From assembly GCA_002840685.1 (NCBI GenBank), contig PHBU01000005.1, positions 62,001-126,000 of the forward strand: a stretch of 64,000 nucleotides of DNA, written 5' to 3'. This document shows positions 8,168 through 15,410 of this stretch, piece by piece (positions within the stretch are counted from its first letter, which is position 1; every line of letters starts with the position of its first letter). The notes beneath the pieces are model-generated. The model ran no database searches and was not told the origin of the DNA. It saw only the letters and a list, made by a program, of their open reading frames with translations. A program made the translations under genes and the position numbers. Source of the DNA: Chloroflexi bacterium HGW-Chloroflexi-6 (GTDB lineage: Bacteria; Chloroflexota; Anaerolineae; Anaerolineales; Villigracilaceae).

Positions 8168-8680
8168 ATGAACATACCCACCTGGGCATTACAGACTGTT
8201 ACATCTGAAGATCAAAACCTGGCCAAAGATGCACATCAACAGGGCAGGTTGCAAATCAAATGGCCGAATATCAAAACATTACGAAGTTGGGCAAAACAAC
8301 AAGGATGGTCAACTCCCTTCTTTGGTTTTGAAGAAGCATTCATCGCTAAAATGCTCGAAACCAAAGAGAATTTCGAACTGGCAATTGAGAAAAGTGGCAT
8401 TGAAATTCAGATTCCCAGGCAGAATTACACGATTTCAAGTGAACGAATTCGCGAACTTGACTCATTGTATGAAGAACGCTCAGTCACTGGACGCCCCAAT
8501 AGCTGGGGGACCTTAGTAGAAGAACTCCGAGAGATACGACGCGCTGTAGAAGCGGGCGTTGTGGTGAATGTTGAAGGTGAAAAGTCTATTTTGAACTGGC
8601 AGAACTTCTACAGTTGGGCCCACGGGCGTTACCATATGCTTGAAGATGGCTACGACAAATGGATTGGTGACGATGCATAA
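8168..8680 (+). CDS. Cassette gene: soluble hypothetical protein
   Basis: 170 residues from the ATG at 8168, placed after the attC right box; the open frame continues to the left only through repeat sequence. The protein is soluble and mainly helical. Its second half contains RPNSWGTLVEELREIRRAVEAGV and ends WAHGRYHMLEDGYDKWIGD; the 'W-x-x-L-V-E-x-L-R-x-I-R-R-x-V-E-A-G' segment looks like a recurring domain of accessory-region hypotheticals. No enzyme motif is seen. Function unknown. Confidence 0.75.
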   Translation: MNIPTWALQTVTSEDQNLAKDAHQQGRLQIKWPNIKTLRSWAKQQGWSTPFFGFEEAFIAKMLETKENFELAIEKSGIEIQIPRQNYTISSERIRELDSLYEERSVTGRPNSWGTLVEELREIRRAVEAGVVVNVEGEKSILNWQNFYSWAHGRYHMLEDGYDKWIGDDA

Positions 8681-8759
8681 AACTCATTGTTATTAGTGTT
8701 GTGCGTCAAAACCACAATGCGTTCGATACAAAAAAAAAGCAAGAGTCTTGGCAAAATGC

Positions 8760-8929
8760 GCCCAGCATTGGTCGCACCGGACCCTGTAGAATCATCAGTG
8801 CAGGCATGGCCCGCACTTCCAGAGAAGCGGCCCCAACCCCGCGAGAGCACCGGGGCAGACGGCGGATCCGGCGTCTGGTGGTTTTGTCCGCTACATCCCG
8901 CCTTCACCGGTAACGCCAGTCCGTTGGGC
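8760..8929 (+). repeat. attC-like site 11 (type A)
   Basis: The left box is mutated to GCCCAGC (8760-8766); the right side has GGTAACG and core GTTGGGC (8923-8929). The type A interior is present. The 79 bases between the preceding stop and this site hold no gene. Confidence 0.7.
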
Positions 8930-8969
8930 GGGGCGAGTACGTAAGGTACTGTTGGAAGAAAGACACAAC

Positions 8970-9509
8970 GTGGCAAAACAAACCAGTAAAGATCAACTCT
9001 TGAGAGACATCCATACTGAACGAAGACGGTTAGAGAAAAATCTGTCTGCCCTGAACGCAGACGATATGATTCAGCCCGGGGTTACGGGGGTATGGTCAGT
9101 GAAAGATATTCTCGCTCACTTGGTCGCCTGGGAGAAACTTTTCCTTGATTGGTATCACAATGGCGTACAAGGTTGTGCACCCGCCACAACGCCGGTAGGT
9201 ATGTCTCATAAGGCCATGGATACCCTAAATCAACAGATTTACGAGGCAAATCAATGGCGCAGCCTTGATGACATCATCGCTGAATTTCATGCATCCTATC
9301 AACAAATCGTGACCGTCATTGAAACGATACCGGAAGGAGATTTGTTTGTCCACGGTCGTTTCAATTGGACTGGGGAACTGACCTTAGTTGATTACATTGC
9401 AGGCAACACTTGCAACCATTATGCCTGGGCGAAGTCTCAGATAAGAAAACGAGCCAAACATGAGGCAAGCGAAAATAAGAAAAATAATGATGAAAAACAT
9501 GCAGGTTAA
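8970..9509 (+). CDS. Cassette gene: ClbS/DfsB-like (DUF1706) four-helix bundle protein
   Basis: 179 residues from a GTG at 8970 with GGAAGAAAG at 8954-8962; a TTG at 8952 is the alternative. The pattern L-x-x-L-x-x-D-D-M-I-Q-P-G-V-x-G-x-W-S-V-K-D-I-L-A-H-L-V-A-W is typical of the DinB-like/DUF1706 family, and the C-terminal NTCNHYAWAKSQIRK matches its closing helix. Family members include ClbS, which protects colibactin producers from their own toxin by acting as a hydrolase, and DinB-like thiol transferases. The target here is unknown. Confidence 0.8.
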   Translation: MAKQTSKDQLLRDIHTERRRLEKNLSALNADDMIQPGVTGVWSVKDILAHLVAWEKLFLDWYHNGVQGCAPATTPVGMSHKAMDTLNQQIYEANQWRSLDDIIAEFHASYQQIVTVIETIPEGDLFVHGRFNWTGELTLVDYIAGNTCNHYAWAKSQIRKRAKHEASENKKNNDEKHAG

Positions 9510-9521
9510 TCAACGGAACCC

Positions 9522-9600
9522 GCCTAACATTGTGTGCAGGCGGACGGCTCTTTGTATTGTGCGACTTGTCTTATCAAAATGAATGCCGGAGGCCTAAGAT
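9522..9600 (+). repeat. attC-like half site 12 (left arm only)
   Basis: Left box GCCTAAC (9522-9528) is followed by a degenerate region with TGTGTGCAGG in place of CGTGCACC. No GGTAACG or GTTRRRY box is found before the next gene; GCCTAAG at 9592-9598 is the only trace. It reads as a truncated attC. Confidence 0.4.
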
Positions 9601-9601
9601 T

Positions 9602-10012
9602 ATGAATCCTGTTATTGAAGAAAAGAAATGGGTCACATGGTGCGAGGCGCATCAAATCAACATTGCCGCTGCTGAATTTGCACTGGAAACGTGCTACTAT
9701 GGAGTAAATTTTCGATCACGCCCCGGCACATTGTTGCTTCAGAAGAACCAGATTGTTCATTATTCCTATGCACCCGGTGACACCTCCTGGGCAATTTTTG
9801 AGAAAAGCATTGAAGTTACAATGCCCATATCCCAGATTGCCAAGGTTCAAAAAAAAGAGCTATCTTTCTTCAACAAGTTGGTTCAAGATTTCCCTGAATC
9901 TTACTTTCAAGTTGAGATGAAGGGTGGTGCTGTTCATCACTTAATTCTTCAACGGAATGGTGTTCATTTTGTGCAAGCATTATCGTCACTCGGTATAACT
10001 GTCGTTCAGTAA
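9602..10012 (+). CDS. Hypothetical protein, probable last cassette gene of the compact array
   Basis: 136 residues from the ATG at 9602; the frame is open upstream through the half attC but without a good start. The protein is soluble, with no transmembrane segment and no recognised motif. Strand-rich stretches (RPGTLLLQKNQIVHYSYAP, SWAIFEKSIEVTMPISQIAK, GGAVHHLILQRNGVHFVQ) alternate with a short helix, suggesting a small PH-like or lipocalin-like beta fold. That fold is inferred from pattern only. Confidence 0.65.
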   Translation: MNPVIEEKKWVTWCEAHQINIAAAEFALETCYYGVNFRSRPGTLLLQKNQIVHYSYAPGDTSWAIFEKSIEVTMPISQIAKVQKKELSFFNKLVQDFPESYFQVEMKGGAVHHLILQRNGVHFVQALSSLGITVVQ

Positions 10013-10030
10013 CACAGTAGCCGCCCACCG

Positions 10031-10069
10031 ATTAACAGCAGGCTCAAAGAATGAGCAAAAAAGTGAATG
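10031..10069 (+). pseudogene. Remnant of the 3' end of a GNAT acetyltransferase gene
   Basis: The last 13 codons here read LTAGSKNEQKSE-stop, against LTADGRDEQKSE-stop at the end of the intact GNAT gene at 14282. The similarity continues past the stop into the terminator-like sequence (10070-10102 against about 14283-14316). The rest of the gene is missing. It is a leftover of a duplication or rearrangement; see the finding. Confidence 0.7.
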
Positions 10070-10071
10070 AA

Positions 10072-10112
10072 AAAGCCTCGCATCTGGAAAAGATGTACGG
10101 CCTTTTTTCTTT
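10072..10112 (+). terminator. Rho-independent terminator
   Basis: AAAAGCC and GCATCT pair with AGATGT and GGC around a GGAA loop, followed by a run of six T then CTTTTTT. It probably ended the lost GNAT copy and now closes the upstream gene. The homologous stretch at about 14283-14316 has lost its T run. Confidence 0.65.
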
Positions 10113-10144
10113 TTTCGTTCTAATTGTGCACCATGGTCCCGACC

Positions 10145-10174
10145 TTGATTCTGACTGTAAATTCGTGCTACACT
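10145..10174 (+). promoter_or_regulatory. Possible sigma-70-type promoter
   Basis: TTGATT (10145-10150), 18-base spacer, TACACT (10169-10174). It lies about 190 bases before the DHFR-like gene, in the longest gene-free stretch of this block (10013-10364), which otherwise holds only the GNAT remnant, the terminator and a short 'cctgtcctgagcctgccgag' interspersed motif. Confidence 0.35.
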
Positions 10175-10364
10175 CCTAAGTGAAGTGTTCCCGGATGAGC
10201 ACAGACCAATCCAGACACCTGTCCTGAGCCTGCCGAGGAGCTCTCGCCAAGATTGCCACCTCGGCGATGGTATCACTCCAAGAATACGCCTCCCACGTGC
10301 CCCAGACAAGAATATTCTAATTTGCGCTGGCGCTCTTTCTTTCAGCTAATAAAGGATTAAAACA

Positions 10365-10925
10365 ATGTCTGAAGAACAAAAAATGAGAAAAGTTGTTTTT
10401 GCAATCAACATCACGATAGACGGCTACTGTGGTCATGAAACGGGGATCGTTGACGACCAATTGCACGAGTACTTCACCGGGCTCTTGCGTGATTCAGGCG
10501 TTGAAATTTTCGGACGCAACACGTATCACCTGATGTATCCGTACTGGCACGATGTCGCCGTCAATCAATCGGAAACGAAAGTGACCAACGAATTCGCGCG
10601 TATATTCGATTCCATACCTAAGATTGTCTTTTCAACAACATTGAAAAGCGTAGAGTGGAACAACACCACACTTCTCCACTCAAATCTTCGAGAAGAGATC
10701 GTGAAGTTAAAACAACAGCCAGGAAAAAATATTTCCATTGGTGGGCTGAACATCGCATCGCAAGTTGAACAATGGAATCTCATCGACGAGTATCACTTTG
10801 TCGTTCACCCGATCCTTGCGGGAAAAGGTCCCCGCTTGTTCGAACCGGGCAACAATCTTCCATTAAAACTTGTCGGGTCAAAAACGTTTCGTTCGGGAGT
10901 TGTTGCCTTACATTACGAGAAATAA
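10365..10925 (+). CDS. Dihydrofolate-reductase-like (RibD C-terminal domain) protein
   Basis: 186 residues. The fold of RibD-C/DHFR-like reductases is recognisable from KVVFAINITIDGYCGHETG at the N-terminus, FGRNTYHLMYPYW (about 47-59), the nucleotide-binding GKNISIGGLNIASQ (about 123-136) and the closing HFVVHPILAGKGPRLFE. Family members (YwjB/YyaP type) are NADPH-dependent reductases of unknown substrate, often mobile and linked to accessory regions. It is followed after 30 bases by a DUF4256 gene, with which this family commonly travels. The ATG at 10365 follows AAAGGATT. Confidence 0.85.
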   Translation: MSEEQKMRKVVFAINITIDGYCGHETGIVDDQLHEYFTGLLRDSGVEIFGRNTYHLMYPYWHDVAVNQSETKVTNEFARIFDSIPKIVFSTTLKSVEWNNTTLLHSNLREEIVKLKQQPGKNISIGGLNIASQVEQWNLIDEYHFVVHPILAGKGPRLFEPGNNLPLKLVGSKTFRSGVVALHYEK

Positions 10926-10955
10926 TTCTTTAATTGTTATCGGAGATGCTAAAAA

Positions 10956-11531
10956 ATGAATGAAACGAACAGCAAAAAACAAGAGTTATCTTCAGCACAA
11001 CGTGAAGAACTACTCAGCACGCTAAAATCCCGTTTTGAAAAAAACATGAACCGCCATCAGGGTCTTGAATGGCCCGAAGTACAAGCAAAGCTAAAAGCTA
11101 ATCCTGAAAAACTGTGGTCACTTAATGCGATGGAAATAACTGGCGGAGAGCCAGATGTTGTTGGTTATGACAAAGAGATGGACGAATATATTTTTTATGA
11201 TTGCGCAGCAGAAAGTCCTAAAGATCGTAGAAGTCTTTGCTATGACCATGAAGCTTTGCAGTCAAGGAAAGAAAATAAACCAGAAAATAACGCTGTTGAC
11301 ATGGCCGCTGCCATGGGGATCGAGATTTTGGCGGAAGAACAATATCGAGAGTTGCAGAAACTCGGAAATTTCGATACAAAAACATCAAGCTGGGTAAAAA
11401 CAGCTCCCGATATTAGAAAACTTGGCGGCGCTCTTTTCTGTGATCGCCGTTACAACACTGTCTTCGTGTATCACAATGGCGCAGAATCTTATTACGCCTC
11501 AAGAGGGTTCCGCGGCTTGCTAAGGGTCTAA
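10956..11531 (+). CDS. DUF4256 family protein
   Basis: 191 residues, start ATG with GGAGA 10 bases upstream. Motifs of DUF4256 are visible: ALNAMEITGGEPDVV-like (here SLNAMEITGGEPDVVGYD), YIFYDCAAESPKDRRSLCYD, AVDMAAAMGIEILAEEQYR and GALFCDRRYNTVFVYHNGAESYY. The family is widespread and its role is unknown; it is soluble with no signal peptide. Its last codons overlap the left box of attC-like site 13, so it may form a two-gene cassette with the DHFR-like gene. Confidence 0.85.
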   Translation: MNETNSKKQELSSAQREELLSTLKSRFEKNMNRHQGLEWPEVQAKLKANPEKLWSLNAMEITGGEPDVVGYDKEMDEYIFYDCAAESPKDRRSLCYDHEALQSRKENKPENNAVDMAAAMGIEILAEEQYRELQKLGNFDTKTSSWVKTAPDIRKLGGALFCDRRYNTVFVYHNGAESYYASRGFRGLLRV

Positions 11532-11735
11532 GTTTTGCACAGACAAAGAAGCGGCGCCCGCAAAAAAAGCACGCTAAAAAAGCGAGTCCCCACCAGGACG
11601 AGTAGGATTCTGCGCACGCTTCGCGGTCGAGCATTTTCCCAGGCCTGTTGGCCCGGACAGGCCTGGCTTCGAGTTTTTTCTGCTTCCAAGCAGAATCCAC
11701 GCCCACCCCAGCGCCAGTAACACCAACGGTTAGCA
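11518..11735 (+). repeat. attC-like site 13 (type C, distal)
   Basis: Left box candidate TGCTAAG (11518-11524) in the last codons of the preceding gene, and right core GTTAGCA (11729-11735) preceded by CAGTAACACC. The interior 'ctggcttcgagttttttctg' matches site 7 closely. The 218-base length and the weak boxes make activity doubtful. It marks the right limit of recognisable cassette material. Confidence 0.55.
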
Positions 11736-11802
11736 CGCACCAACAAGTTTGTGATCGTCTTTAGTAATTCCAGATTCCTTATTTGGCGAGGAGCGTATCG
11801 GT

Positions 11803-12197
11803 ATGAAAACCAGAAAAGTCAACACCAGTGCACTTATTTTCGGGCTTTTGGTGGAATTAACCTTTTCCATCTTCCTAGGCTTTACCGGAATCGCCATGGG
11901 CCTTGCTCGCGATTTCCAGAACTCAACTTTATTGCCAAGCCATTTACCTGTCCAGGCGGGCAAATGACCTACACACAGAGCATATCTGAAATTGGCACAG
12001 CAACTTATTGGACTGCCACATGGTTCTGTTTAGAAGAACAAGCAGGCGCTAACACAGAACTTAACTCTGATACTGTCTTCTTGTATTCAGGATCAATTTA
12101 TGGTTTAGTGCTCTTTGTGGCATTGCTCTTTGTGACCAATTGGTACTGGAATTCAAGCATCGGGCCGGCAAAGAACGATGGTTTACGCCTATGGTAA
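11803..12197 (+). pseudogene. Frameshifted small membrane protein
   Basis: From the ATG at 11803, frame 1 gives MKTRKVNTSALIFGLLVELT and a membrane helix, then a TGA after 54 codons. The frame one base over is open to 12197 and continues with CPGGQMTYTQSISEIGTATY, WFCLEEQ, a second helix (YGLVLFVALLFVTNWYW) and a C-terminal SSIGPAKNDGLRLW. Together they make a plausible protein of about 130 residues of the two-helix kind with a cysteine-containing loop between the helices. A single indel before codon 50 explains the break. No slippery heptamer is obvious. Family function unknown. Confidence 0.6.
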
Positions 12198-12372
12198 GCC
12201 AGAAAACCACCAGCTCAAAAAAATCGATAACACAAGGAGCGGAGATAGCACAGCCTGCAGTAGACGGTGGGGATTCGGGCGCGATTTCAAGTTTACGCAA
12301 ACCGTAGAACCACGGTTTCTGTGAGCCTATCTTTCCAACCTTGTTCAGCCTGCATCGAGATCAGGAGTCTTT

Positions 12373-13659
12373 ATGCAAGAACAGAGACTGATTTTCTCAT
12401 GTATGATTTTGTTGCTAACGATGACTGCCTGCAACCCGCTCATCTTCACAGAAACAACCAACCCTTCACCTGAATTTGATACAAATCAGGTTTCACCCCC
12501 CGCAACAGGTACCCACGCCTCAACCACGAGCCTTTTGCCTGCACCGACTATAAATCCTGTAATATCGGTATCTTTTAAAGGATTTGAGATGTTCAGCCCT
12601 CTGGATGGCTGGGCCTGGGGTTGGGATTCGGATGGTGGCGACGAACATCTTTGGCGCACCCGCGACGGAGGCCTGACCTGGACCGAAGTATCTCCGCAAG
12701 CGATGGATCTCACTCACCCCGGAAAAGGCGAATTCCAAGACAAACTTAACGCCTGGGTAGGAGTTTGTGGTTTACCAAATCAGGAATGCGGCCTGGCGCG
12801 AACCTCCGATGGCGGGGAGACATGGGATGTGATCAATGATGCAGTATGGCACATTTTCGATTTCGATATTCACTTCTTCAATGAGCAAGATGGCATTCTG
12901 GAGAGCTATGGCGTTGGCGCCGGCACGGGTAGTTGGATGCTACAAGAAACAGACGACGGCGGCGCTACCTGGAAACCTGTCCGAGTGGTTTCTGATCCAG
13001 AAGGGATGCCCCCCGATTTTGCCGGGATTCTGGAAACATGCAATATTTGCGGCGACATTCTGTACATCGACCCGGACCGGCTGATTATCGTAAGAGGAAA
13101 CCTGGCATCAGATCTATCGGCAGATGTCCAGTTATCGACCACCACAGACCGGGGACAGACCTGGCACAATCTCGACCTGGCCTTGCCTTCCGGTCCCTTC
13201 GCGCGAAGTTGGATTCATCCAATGCCCCCAGTATTCTTCAACGATCATAACGGGGTTTTGCCCATCAGGCTTTCTGATCAACCTTACGACTCTGCCGCCA
13301 CCGCTTTTTACATCACCACTGACGGCGGGTCGAACTGGACATACCGCTCACTTCTCGAAAACCTGAACAATGTTGAAATCAACTACGCCGACGTGGAATT
13401 TGTCTCCGAACAGGAAATATTCGTGCGCTGCGGAGATGACCTTTGCATTACCCATGACGGCGCGGATACCTGGCAAAGATTCCCTTTCAACCTGACCTTC
13501 AAATCCCTGGATGCGGAAGCCCGCATAAGAACCTTCGATTTCGGCGACGCGATGACGGGCTGGGCGCTCGTCGATTTCGACAAGGAAGTGACCACGTTGT
13601 GGCAGACCACTGATGGCGGCAAAACCTGGATGATGCTCTCTCCGGCCTTTACGCCCTGA
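12373..13659 (+). CDS. Lipoprotein with Ycf48/BNR-like beta-propeller
   Basis: 428 residues. The N-terminus is a lipoprotein signal with lipobox LTMTAC (Cys about residue 19), followed by a Thr/Pro-rich linker to about residue 60. The body has Asp-box repeats of the BNR/Ycf48 propeller: TRDGGLTW, TSDGGETW, TDDGGATW, TTDRGQTW, TTDGGSNW, THDGADTW and TTDGGKTW. Such propellers act outside the membrane in binding or assembly; enzymatic sialidase residues are not evident. It stands alone, 175 bases after the broken membrane gene; that gap shows nothing clear. Confidence 0.85.
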   Translation: MQEQRLIFSCMILLLTMTACNPLIFTETTNPSPEFDTNQVSPPATGTHASTTSLLPAPTINPVISVSFKGFEMFSPLDGWAWGWDSDGGDEHLWRTRDGGLTWTEVSPQAMDLTHPGKGEFQDKLNAWVGVCGLPNQECGLARTSDGGETWDVINDAVWHIFDFDIHFFNEQDGILESYGVGAGTGSWMLQETDDGGATWKPVRVVSDPEGMPPDFAGILETCNICGDILYIDPDRLIIVRGNLASDLSADVQLSTTTDRGQTWHNLDLALPSGPFARSWIHPMPPVFFNDHNGVLPIRLSDQPYDSAATAFYITTDGGSNWTYRSLLENLNNVEINYADVEFVSEQEIFVRCGDDLCITHDGADTWQRFPFNLTFKSLDAEARIRTFDFGDAMTGWALVDFDKEVTTLWQTTDGGKTWMMLSPAFTP

Positions 13660-13706
13660 TCTACATTCGATATGTTAGTATTGCGTCAAGTTATACTCTC
13701 TTACCC

Positions 13707-14282
13707 ATGGATATAAAAACACTTTTCACACCTTTCCCAGTTCTTCCAACATCCCGTCTCGTTTTGCGCGCCTTGCGCCAAAACGATCTGGACGATTTGT
13801 ACGCATATGCGTCAGACCCCGAAATAGACCACTATACGCCGTGGACACACTATAAATCTTTGGCTGAAGCTCAGATCGATCTGGATAGTTTCATCTCGGA
13901 GTACGACCGACACGGCCTGGGTGCATGGGGGATCGAACATCGCGCCGAGCGCCGCCTGATTGGGATCATTAATATTAGCCCGCCCCATCCGCGTAACAGG
14001 CGAACTGAGATGGGCTTCACCATTGCCCGAACTCACTGGGGGCAAGGCTATGCCGCTGAAGCTGCAACTGCCGTTATCAGGTTTGGATTAGAGAAAATGC
14101 AATTGCTTCGAATTGAAGCCGTATGCCTGCCAGAGAATTTAGCATCCGCGCGTGTCCTTCTAAAGATCGGAATGCAATATGAAGGCTTGCTACGCAAGTA
14201 TCAAGTCTGGCGCGGCAAGCCCTGTGATCTTCAGATGTACGCATTAACAGCAGATGGAAGGGATGAGCAAAAAAGTGAATAA
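13707..14282 (+). CDS. GNAT family N-acetyltransferase, RimJ/RimL type
   Basis: 191 residues, usual length for the family. The opening PFPVLPTSRLVLRALRQNDL and YASDPEIDHYTPW are RimJ/RimL-like. The acetyl-CoA loop is THWGQGYAAEAATAVIRFG (about residues 111-129), and RIEAVCLPENLASARVLLKIGM is the conserved helix-strand after it. It transfers acetyl from acetyl-CoA to an N-terminus or small amine; the substrate is not predictable. The 3' end is duplicated as a remnant at 10031-10069. Confidence 0.88.
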   Translation: MDIKTLFTPFPVLPTSRLVLRALRQNDLDDLYAYASDPEIDHYTPWTHYKSLAEAQIDLDSFISEYDRHGLGAWGIEHRAERRLIGIINISPPHPRNRRTEMGFTIARTHWGQGYAAEAATAVIRFGLEKMQLLRIEAVCLPENLASARVLLKIGMQYEGLLRKYQVWRGKPCDLQMYALTADGRDEQKSE

Positions 14283-14340
14283 AAAAAGCCTTGCATCTGA
14301 AGAAGATGTCAGGTCTCCCCGATCACATCAAGGATAAGCC

Positions 14341-14409
14341 ATGCCCAAAACATCGCTCAATAACCTGCCCGGCTTGCTGGCCGCCGCTGCCATCTGGGGC
14401 GGGATGTAG
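14341..14409 (+). pseudogene. 22-codon remnant of an EamA transporter 5' end
   Basis: It reads MPKTSLNNLPGLL, then AAAAIWGGM and a TAG stop. The intact gene at 15411 begins MPKPPLNNLPGLL, then AGLTAAAIWGGMYVV. The upstream 20 bases (gatcacatcaaggataagcc) match those before the intact gene with two differences. The remnant has a 9-base in-frame deletion and breaks off at the GGM codons, where the DapF-bearing segment begins. Confidence 0.75.
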
Positions 14410-14432
14410 GGCACACCGTTCGAAGGAAGACA

Positions 14433-15272
14433 ATGAAATACACAAAGTATCATGGCCTCGGGAATGATTACATCATGATTAATCCAACGGATATCGGTGG
14501 AGATCTTGACCCACGGCAAATCCAGCTTGTTTGTGACCGTAATTACGGCATCGGGTCCGATGGAATTCTTGTTGGTCCGCTTCATAGCGACACATCTGAT
14601 TTTCGTTTAAGAATCTTAAATCCGGATGGAAGCGAAGCGGAAAAAAGCGGAAATGGCCTCCGTATATTTTCACGCTATCTCTGGGATCAAGGCTTGGTGC
14701 ACGAAAAACCATTCACGGTAGAAACCCTTGGTGGAGTCGTCATCTGTCAAGTTCACGGTGCTGCGAAAACGGTGACTGTGGAGATGGGAAAAGTAAGTTT
14801 CTTGAGCACGAAAATACCCATTATTGGAGAAGAACGTGAAGTATTAAGAGAACAAATCAACATTGGCGGTACTACATTTATATACAGTGCTGTTACAGTT
14901 GGTAATCCGCATTGTGTCATACTTTGCAAGGAAGTGTCTCCAGAACTTGCCCGCAAGTACGGGCCTTTGATTGAAACAGACTCACGTTTTCCTAACAGAA
15001 CCAACGTTCAGTTCCTGCAAGTAATTGACCGAAAAAACATTCAAATCGAAATATGGGAGCGGGGAGCAGGCTATACATTGGCATCTGGCAGCAGCAGTAC
15101 AGCCGCCGCGGCTGTGGCCTACAGATTGAATCACTGCGATCAGGCCATCACAGTTCACATGCCGGGTGGACAACTCTCGATTCAACTTTCAGCAGAATTT
15201 ACGGCGACCATGACGGGGCCAGTGACGCGCGTTTGCGAAGGGGTTATGGATCCGGAGATGTTTGGTAAATGA
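14433..15272 (+). CDS. dapF: Diaminopimelate epimerase-like protein lacking both catalytic cysteines
   Basis: 279 residues, normal DapF length. The two-fold DapF architecture is clear: KYHGLGNDYIMINP at the start, NPDGSEAEKSGNGLRIFSRY at about residues 66-85, the central VGNPHCVI, and GAGYTLASGSSSTAAAAVAY near residue 215. In classical DapF the two motifs are CGNG and ACGTG, whose cysteines are the acid/base pair that racemises LL-diaminopimelate; here both are serine (SGNG, ASGSS). It is therefore either a divergent epimerase or has another substrate. GGAAG precedes the ATG. It stands alone, without other lysine genes, between two copies of the EamA start. Confidence 0.8.
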   Translation: MKYTKYHGLGNDYIMINPTDIGGDLDPRQIQLVCDRNYGIGSDGILVGPLHSDTSDFRLRILNPDGSEAEKSGNGLRIFSRYLWDQGLVHEKPFTVETLGGVVICQVHGAAKTVTVEMGKVSFLSTKIPIIGEEREVLREQINIGGTTFIYSAVTVGNPHCVILCKEVSPELARKYGPLIETDSRFPNRTNVQFLQVIDRKNIQIEIWERGAGYTLASGSSSTAAAAVAYRLNHCDQAITVHMPGGQLSIQLSAEFTATMTGPVTRVCEGVMDPEMFGK

Positions 15273-15410
15273 ATTTATAGTATCGAACCCGAATGGGCAA
15301 AAAAGGCACCCGCTTCCCGCCCTGGTCTCATCGCAGGATGATGAGACCACAAATCGGTATCTTGCACTCTCTGCCAATTCCCTTCCCATCGATCGCATCA
15401 AGGACAAGCC

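Noticed and set aside
927..9000. Apparent coding frames running through the repeats with peptides such as VPPLPVTPAVG
   Set aside because: They recur with every attC-like copy on both strands and are translations of the repeat; real genes start after the right core box.
319..9600. CRISPR-like or transposon-like repeat array
   Set aside because: Repeats are 76-218 bases, imperfect palindromes, and separated by genes, not short spacers; no cas genes or transposase genes are present.
10201..10260. 'cctgtcctgagcctgccgag' as a regulatory site
   Set aside because: It looks like a short interspersed repeat common in such genomes; no symmetry or spacing supports a role.
11751..12197. Intact gene in one frame from 11751
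   Set aside because: Its first 50 codons are unlike a protein start, while the other frame has a clean ATG and signal-like helix; a frameshift explains both.
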